From NCBI GenBank assembly GCA_949825045.1, contig OX463822.1, positions 32,118,703-32,182,702 of the forward strand: a DNA stretch of 64,000 nt. The letters run 5' to 3'. Under the pieces are notes generated by a model. That model was not told the origin of the DNA, did no database searches, and saw nothing but the letters and a program-made list of their open reading frames with translations. The stretch's first letter is position 1. The number at the start of each line of letters is the position of its first letter. Position numbers and translations under genes: made by a program. Source of the stretch: Argyresthia goedartella. Taxonomy: Eukaryota > Arthropoda > Insecta > Lepidoptera > Argyresthiidae. Shown here piece after piece: positions 52,666 through 61,300 of this stretch.

Positions 52666-55263
52666 CTGAAAAAATGGGAAATGTATTTAGTAAATAGAAT
52701 GGTCGTGTATTGTTGCGTTGTTGATATTATTGTAATGTGGAAAGAGCGGTCTCACAGAAGGTTTCTGTAAACTTAACAGGGTATCTTATTTGCTGTGAAC
52801 TTATTTTTGGGGCATGAATAGAGTTATCGTCCTGGATTCAGATGGGATGGAAGATGATTGTGATTTATAACACAAACATCAACATCTGTGTGGCACTAGC
52901 TAGGTGCATATCACTCCATCTAGCTAATGACATGTTCAGAAACAGCGACGTAATCAAGCTGCCTCGGGCGACGTTAAATCCCTCTCTGCACTCGGGATAA
53001 GTTAAGTACTCGTTTCATAATTTATTTTTTGCACACTATATTCAGAGAAAAATAGTTACATAAAAAGGCGAACTCATTTCTAACAAGAGATGTCTTTCAT
53101 CAAACCAAGTTAGAACATGATAGGTTTATTTCTTAGGTGATAAGTAAATTCAATAGGCATCCATCATGAGAATTGGGATGATAACTGGGTAGACAAATAA
53201 ACATAAAGTTAACACAGTATTTCAAACACTGGTTTACAATTTCAAAGGGTTTAAACCAATGTGTCCAGCCCACACTTATGGTGCGGAAACATGGACGATT
53301 ACAAAGGCAAATATCCACAAAATATAATCGCACAAACAGCGTTAGGCATCAGGCTTCAAGATCGTATTCGCAATACGGAGATAAGACGTCTTATTAAGGT
53401 CGTCGATGTCAGCAACGAGTTTGAAGTGGGTTGGGCAGGACACTTGGCAAGGGAAGATGACGGAAAGTGGATCAAGGCGTAATGCGCGGCGTATAAGTTG
53501 ACCCACTATGGCGGCGTCTGAGCATGTAAAAACGACTGCGTTAAATATATTTCACCCTGCCCCTACCTCTCTTCCGGGAAATAGGCGTGAGCATATATAC
53601 ATATATGTAATTATTACAATTAAATGCAGGAATAAATAATTTAAAAAATATTAACAGCAAGGACTGTGCTGAGTTGAGCTAGATTAACCTCATACAGTCC
53701 CATCATTTAAGTAATCTTGAACATTGTAATATCCTTGAAATAATTGTCATATACTTTATTGTAATATACTTTATTGCACAAAACAGTGAAAATAAAACAA
53801 ATAAAAAGGAAATAACATGTAGAAAGGCGAGCTTATCTCTAACAAGAGATTTCTTCCAGCTAACCTAGAATGGAGAGGAAAAAAAGAATCTAAAGATAGA
53901 AATATGTGCACATCAATTAAAATGTTAATAACAATAATAAATTATTTCCAATATCTACACAATATTAAAAATATTGCTATATATATAAATATGTAACATA
54001 TACATAAATAGTAAATACAAATAAATACTAATACTTATCATGGAAGAGAATGATAGTGTTCTTTCAAACGACTTTTAAAAGTGTCAATTGACGCACTGTC
54101 TCTGATGGCGCTGGGAAGTTTGTTCCAGAGACTGATAGCTCGTAGTGTGAACCCATTCTCATAAGCGGCAGTGTTATGTAGAGGAGTTGCAAGTAGTGAA
54201 AAGTATGAGATCTTCGTGGCCTATCCGAAGACAGAAAAACGAAAGCTTCCGTAAAAAGAAGCCAGGATAGCGAGGATTAGATAAAATATTGAAGAGGCAA
54301 ATCAGGATAGGGGAATCCCGTCGTAGGCGAATTGGGATCCATTTCAACTCCCTGCCGTATGGCTTATCGCTTACACTAATGTCTGCTGGGCAAGCGCAAC
54401 GAAGAGCAACTTAACAAACTCGAACGACTTCAAAACCTCAGGATTCAATTTGTTTTCGGTCTGCGCAAGTTCGACCACGTCTTGGATTCCAAGACGTGGT
54501 CGTGGTCGGGAAGAGGAAGAAAGGGGAAATGGAGGCCTATCTGGAGATCGTCGGCGTAAATATGGTATGATGAGGAGAGGGCATTTGAGATGGAATTAAT
54601 GAAGATAGAGTAAAGGAGACGAGAGAGTATATCACCCTGGTAGAAGAGGTCACACCACTCCGTTGAAGTCGTCTCCGACTTTATACGCTGCTGGCGACCT
54701 CCCAGATAAAGAGTCGAACCAGTTAGCAGAGAAGGAGAACACGTTCAAGGACTTCAGTATCTCAACGAGAATGTCGAAATCGACGCAGTTAAAGGCGCTG
54801 CTGAAGTCGAGCAATGCTATTACAGTGAGCTGTTTCTCATCCATTGCTTGCTGAATGTCGGTGACTTTGAGTAAGGCCGTGACGGTACTGTGACAGACGG
54901 ACTGGAATCGATTCAACAAGTTGTTAGAGGAAAGGTAGGAGGAGAGCTGCAAATGGATAATGGATTCTAGGACTTTTTATAGGATTGACAGGACGGATAT
55001 CGGACGAAACTCTTTAAAGGAGGAGGGATTTGATGTTTTGGGTAAAGGAATAAGTAATGCCTTTTTCCACACATTAGGGAAGGCACTACTGGAGAGAGAG
55101 TGGTTTATAATATGTGTGATAATTGCCTAAATAAGACCTACAGATTGGGAGGAGTTAGAGCAGATGACCGCAGATTGAAACAAATGTAAATCTGAACTGA
55201 GAGCCTGAAATCCCGGCTGAGGGGAGACAAGACGAGATGATGATGACTATGAAGACCGACATT

Positions 55264-55308
<45 letters not shown>

Positions 55309-58300
55309 ATATTTACATACAACTGTCGAACAAAACTTCCTATGAAGTATCTATTTTGACGAAACTGTTATCATCAGTATTGTAGTGAAAGTTTGACCAA
55401 AAGCCACTTACCTTAAACCTGGCGCCCAGCGTCCTCGCGCCGTAGATGCCGGTCTCCACGCTGCGGATCAGCCCCACGTACGCGAGGCGGGTGCACGACA
55501 CGAACACCATGTCGCCCACCACGTGAGACACCTTGCACTCTGCAGACAATAAGGCAAACATACTGTTAACTCGTGGCTGAAGGTTGAGCAGGAACCGGGA
55601 CGGGCGGAGAAAATGAAAGCTTCAAGTACGTGCTGCTTCGATAGTGTATATTTGGAAAAAGAGGCCTTTTCTAATTGACTTACAGCTTATATATAAACAG
55701 TAAAGACTACAACGCCACTTATTGGCGGCTATTCTAGGAACTATCTCCTATCGTCATCGACCGGGGGAAGCTACAGCCATCTATGCCACGAAACAGTACA
55801 CGCTTAAATGCATAGATGGCGTTGTCAATCGGTTTCACGATTTGACACATACACATACATATACATACGCTCACGACTTTTTCCAGGAAGAGGGGTAGGC
55901 AGAGACTAAATACCTCCATTTGCTACGATCCTGGAATAGATCTCTGGCTTCCTCAATATTAATAAGTCTCTTGATCCAAGCTTGCTCGGTTAGGGGTAGT
56001 TCTGATTTGCCCCTTCTCAACATTCAATACCCGTCTTATTCTGATATGCGTGGCTCCCCCGCGGAGCTTCTGAACACACGCGAATCGAGTAGAAAGGTTA
56101 TGCCTCTCGAGACATAACCTTTCTTGAAACCTGAAATCGGGCCCTACTCGTTCGGACCAGTCGCGGGTCGAAATATGGCTAACAAAAACTCACGTTAACA
56201 TGGCGGATCGCCTATTCAGCCGTTAGTACAAAAAAACTAAACGAAATTCTTTCCAGCTCAAAATCCGCAACGTTGATTTGGCAACAAACAGGAAAACCAG
56301 AGACTTTTTGGTATCTGTCAAATGACGTTTTTAAAGGTGCGTTCAAAAACTACTTTTACGTCGCGAGCAAATTGAGGATCGGAAAACGGAACTACTACTT
56401 TGGTTCCGAACACACGTGTAGTAAGTTTTTGTAGCACATGGCCTTAAGCCTAGCACTCCGCACATTCCGTGTTACCACAAAAATATTAAACGTAATTTAA
56501 CCCAAACAAACGTCATACATTCTTTTTTTTAAACAAGTGTTGAACAGGTTTTTTTATGGTATGACGCATGATGTTTTTGGGTACTTTATCGCCGAATTTC
56601 TCTGAGGTAAGCTGAGCTTTTGTAATATTGCTTTTTGTCAAGGTTTGACGATGTCATCGTGGCGCTATCTAAAGTGCACTCCGGCTGAGGACGCCGTGCC
56701 GACTTACCCCCGGTGTCGTCCCGCCAGCGACGCGAGCGCCGCTCCCACACCGCCGCACGCAGCTCGCCCGCGTCCGCGTCCGCACGCACGCACGCCAGCA
56801 CGGGCTCCAGCAGAGGACCCGCCACGTTGCTTTTTACTGCGGGGGGAAACACGACATTCAATTATCAACTTGATTAACATGCTTACTAAGGTCTGCCAGA
56901 GTCTTGGCAGGTATATCAATCAAGGATTAGATGCATAGCGCATGCCTACGCATTACATAATTTGGAGGGGGCTGAACCCCCCTTTTGAAGTGATAGTTTC
57001 AAGTTTTGTCACCGTAGTTTTTTTAAACGGGGGTTCCGCTCCCTTTCTCTCCCATATTCATTAAAGCTCGGTATACTTCAATAGAAAGAAGAGACAATTC
57101 AGTCAATTTCAATTTTTGACATCATGTTTCCAAAAGGGGGGATGCTCTCTTACTTAGACCCGATATACACCATTTAAACAAGAAATAAAACCGGAATAAC
57201 TAAATCTACAAAACAAACACAAAAAAGTACACTCACATAACTGAAACCCGACAACCGGCGAAGCAATCTCCATATTCATATCATCCCTCTTCGTACTCCT
57301 TCCATAATAGTCCTTCGAGCGGTGCAGCCTTTGCTCGTCCTCTTCCGCCGCTGGCAGCAGCGGCAGCAGGGCAGCTGAGGAGTACATGGAGACGGCCAAG
57401 GTTTGAAGGCCTGATGCTGAGAGAAGCGTGCCGGCGTCGGTTGAGGAGTAGAGCAGAGATTGTGGTATCTGGGGGAGATAATTGTACTTTTTTATTTCCT
57501 AACCCCCTTTTATGTTATTCTCTAACTCAAATGTATGTAGCCTATTAATGTACCCACCGAGAGGCAGAGGCCTTTACCCGATCATGGGTGTGATTGAGCC
57601 ATAACTAACTGAAATATAGAAAAAGTTTGTGGAAAAATATCGCGTTAACTCGTAAGCAGTTGCTTTCTATATAACTATTCTAATGCAACTCCTACTAATA
57701 TTATAACAGCAAAAGGTTGTGTGTGTTAATGTTTCTTACTCTTTCACGCTGAAACGGCTGAACGGATAAAATTTGGAAAGTATAGCTTATACCCTAATTT
57801 AACATATATACCAATTTTTAAAAGACATCTAAAAATCAATCTGTGGGAGTTTCTACGCCCTTCTTCTCCCACAGTGGTCCAATGTAGAGAAGTGGCAAAA
57901 AATGACGATTGCCAAGTATATGTAAATATCTACAGTAATAATGACATTTGGAATTTGGAAATAGAATTAAGGCAACCTATTATCCCAAAAAATAATTACC
58001 GATCCCCTAGAATAACATTGGATAAAAATGTTTATAGCTTATACCCTGAATTATAACCTATAGGCTATCTTTTATCCTGAAAAATAATTACTGTCCCCGA
58101 AGGATGATCATTGGATGAAATTTGGAAGGTATATAGCTTATACCCTGACTTAACATATGTAGCGTATCTTTTATCCCGAAAATTAATTTACTGTTCCCGT
58201 AGGATGATCATTGGATGAAATTTAATATAGCTTATACCATGACTTAACATATAGTCCTACTTACATTATTATAGCGAAATGTTGTGTGTGTCTGTGTATA

Positions 58301-61300
58301 TTCATATATTCGTCACTGAAATTCGGAATGTATAAGCTTATACCCTGCCTTAACAGGCTTTTTAACCCGAAAATTATTACTGTTCCCGTAGGTTGATCGT
58401 TGGATGAAATTTGGAATGTATATAGCTTATACCCTGACTTAACATATAGTCCTGCTACTATTATAATTTATATTTATATGTTTGTAACTCGTTCACGCTG
58501 AAACGACTGGCCGGATTTGAATGAAATTTGGAATGTATAATAGCTTATACACTGACTTAATATATAGGCTATCTTTTATCCCGAAAAATAATTACTGTTC
58601 CCGTAGATTGATCATTGGATGAAAGTTGGAATGTATATAGCTTACTACCTTTTACCCGTGGCTATACGTCATATTACTTACTATTTAATTATTTACTTAG
58701 ATAGTAAGTAGATTTCTGGCTCTCCATACATTATCTTTTCCGTGCTAAGCATATCACAAACAGTTGTGAAATCATCAACTCCCTCTTCTAGCACATTCCA
58801 AATCACGACGTAAAACCGAATACCAAGCGGGCGGCGCCACGGGCAAAGGCTAGTTGAAAATATCTGAATCGAAATTGCTGAAGATTGGAGTAACACAATA
58901 AGGAGGCACATGTCAAGGAATCCAGAAGTCCCAGCAAACGCTGCTCAAGCCCTCACGCTCACGGAACAGCCGCTCGCTATGTGCCCGTCACCTGCACGCT
59001 GGCATGTATGAGCGCGTCGGACACGGTCCGGTTAGTGCTGGTGCAGTGCCGCGCCCGTTGGGAACAGCCGATATGAGCTCGTCACCTGAACGCTGGCATG
59101 TATGAGCGCATCGGAGACACTCGGCAGCGGCGCCACGGTCCGGTTAGTGCTGGTGCAGCGCCGCCCCTGTTGGGAACAGCCGATATGAGCTCGTCACCTG
59201 AACGCTGGCATGTATGAGCGCATCGGAGACGCTCGGCAGCGGCGCCACGGTCCGATTAGTGCTGGTGCAGTGCCGCGCCCGTTGGGAACAGCCGATATGT
59301 GCTCGTCACCTGAACGCTGGCATGTATGAGCGCATCGGAGGCACTCGGCAGCGGCACCACGGTCCGGTTAGTGCTGGTGCAGCGCCGCCCCTGTTGGGAA
59401 CAGCCGATATGAGCTCGTCACCTGAACGCTGGCATGTATGAGCGCATCGGAGACGCTCGGCAGCGGCGCCACGGTCCGGTTAGTGCTGGTGCAGTGCAGT
59501 CGGCGTTCCGGCATGCTCGAGGGGGTCGGCGTTGTGGCGGGGGTGTACCACACGCAGGTAACGCCGCTGAAGCCCTCGCGAACCGGGAACCGCTCGACCG
59601 CCATGTTGCTCTGCGAAATTGAGTAATAATGGCTCATTAGCTATCTGTCTGTTACATTTTCCAAACCGTACTAGGTAGACACTTGAAATTTTCAGAGTGC
59701 GTATCTCTTAGGCCTATATGACAATGGCTCTGTGAGCTGTTGACCTCGCGAGTCTATCTTTGCATAGCTTAAAACTGAATAAATGTTCACCCTAAAACCA
59801 AATCCTAACAAAAACTTTTTGTGAGATATTTAAACATTTTTCGACATGGCTGTGTTCGAAAAATTTCCAAAAACTTAATCGACAAAAGAAACATAACTAT
59901 CGAACCTACTCACAAAATTTTATGAGAATAGTTTGACGCTTCTGCTGCTGACCGCCCTTTTGTAAATCCAAACTGTTGGCTATGGAGAATTTGATGCGCA
60001 TTGAAGTGCGCCAGCATCTTCCCAAATTTTTTACTAAATGCGGGTAGAACCGAGACTGGTCTGAAATTTGTGGGGTCATCCCTGTCGCCGCTTTAAGATA
60101 AAGGCTTGGTGTGTTTCATGAGATCAGGGAAAGTACTCTCATCTACACATTCATTGAAGATTTAAGCTAAATGAGAGGCGGGGCAAGTTCGTCTATCACC
60201 AAGCTAATAATTTTTACTGACATGCCCCAGAGATCCTCGGATTTTTTAAAATACTTAAATGCTATTATGCCATAGGGCACCATATATGCAAATCAGAAAT
60301 CTTGAGTGCAGTTTGGAACATTATATTTAAAAATGATGCAGCAAGATTCACCATACAATAATAGTACATTGTTGTAAAGGCTGGAAAGTAAGCAATATAT
60401 GGATAAGGAGGCTCGGCGGGCCCTCTAAGAGCACCCATCTATTGCACTTTGAGCCGAGACTATTTAATCTCTTTTGCTTGCTTTTCACGACTACTGCGAA
60501 GAAGTAAAATTAAAAGTGGCGGCATGATGCACGCTTTTACCGACATGAAGCGGCATGACAAGTGCGGCATAAGTCCCATCTGTTGACATCTGACAGAACT
60601 ATAACAAACAAGCCAACAATATTTTGTTATGGTTCTGTCAGATTTCAACAGATGGAGCTTCATGCCGTGTCGGTTTTCACCGACATAGCGTGCGTTATGC
60701 CGTCGCGTCGGTAAAACCGTGCCTGCCTCAAACTCACTCGTCCAACTATTGCTTACTTTCCAGCCTCTACAACAGTGTACTATTACATTATCTTGGTACG
60801 AAACCGTTGAAGTGCGTTTGCGCACACTTGTTCATTGTTTTCCAATATAGCGTTTGAATTATTTATTTATAATAAATTGAAATCCACTAGACTGAGTTTA
60901 ATGTAGATAGGTTCTATCTTCATTAAACTCAGTCTAGTGGATTTCACGCTCGCTTCTCACGCAGGAGATGCAGGTTCGAATCCCGGTGCTGACCATTTAC
61001 CAAGCAATTTATCGGACTTAATGCGGACGTTCTAACGGTGATGGTAAACATCGTGACGTACTTCATTACTCCATAGCTCAAAATTAAAAATTCTTCGTTT
61101 ACTGTCAATAGTAACATGTGTTTATAAAACGTAATTTTTTGCCGTTTCTCTACATTAGACCACTGTGGAAGACGAAGGGCGAAGAAACTCCTACAGATTA
61201 ATTTTTAGATCTCTTTTAAATATAGGTTTTGTTTACTAGTAGAAATATTATAAATATATTATAAATAAAATGCAGAAATAAATAATTCCAATTTTTAAGC

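Noticed and set aside
58976..59500. Coding read-through of the 112-bp array as one long exon
   Set aside because: 112 is not a multiple of three, so read-through past the donor changes frame and meets a stop at once.
60460..60857. 121-codon and 77-codon ORFs on opposite strands
   Set aside because: Both arise from the arms of the foldback element.
60944..60996. Possible true tRNA gene
   Set aside because: B-box is good, but no acceptor stem closes and a second copy (10412-10490) shows it is a dispersed head.
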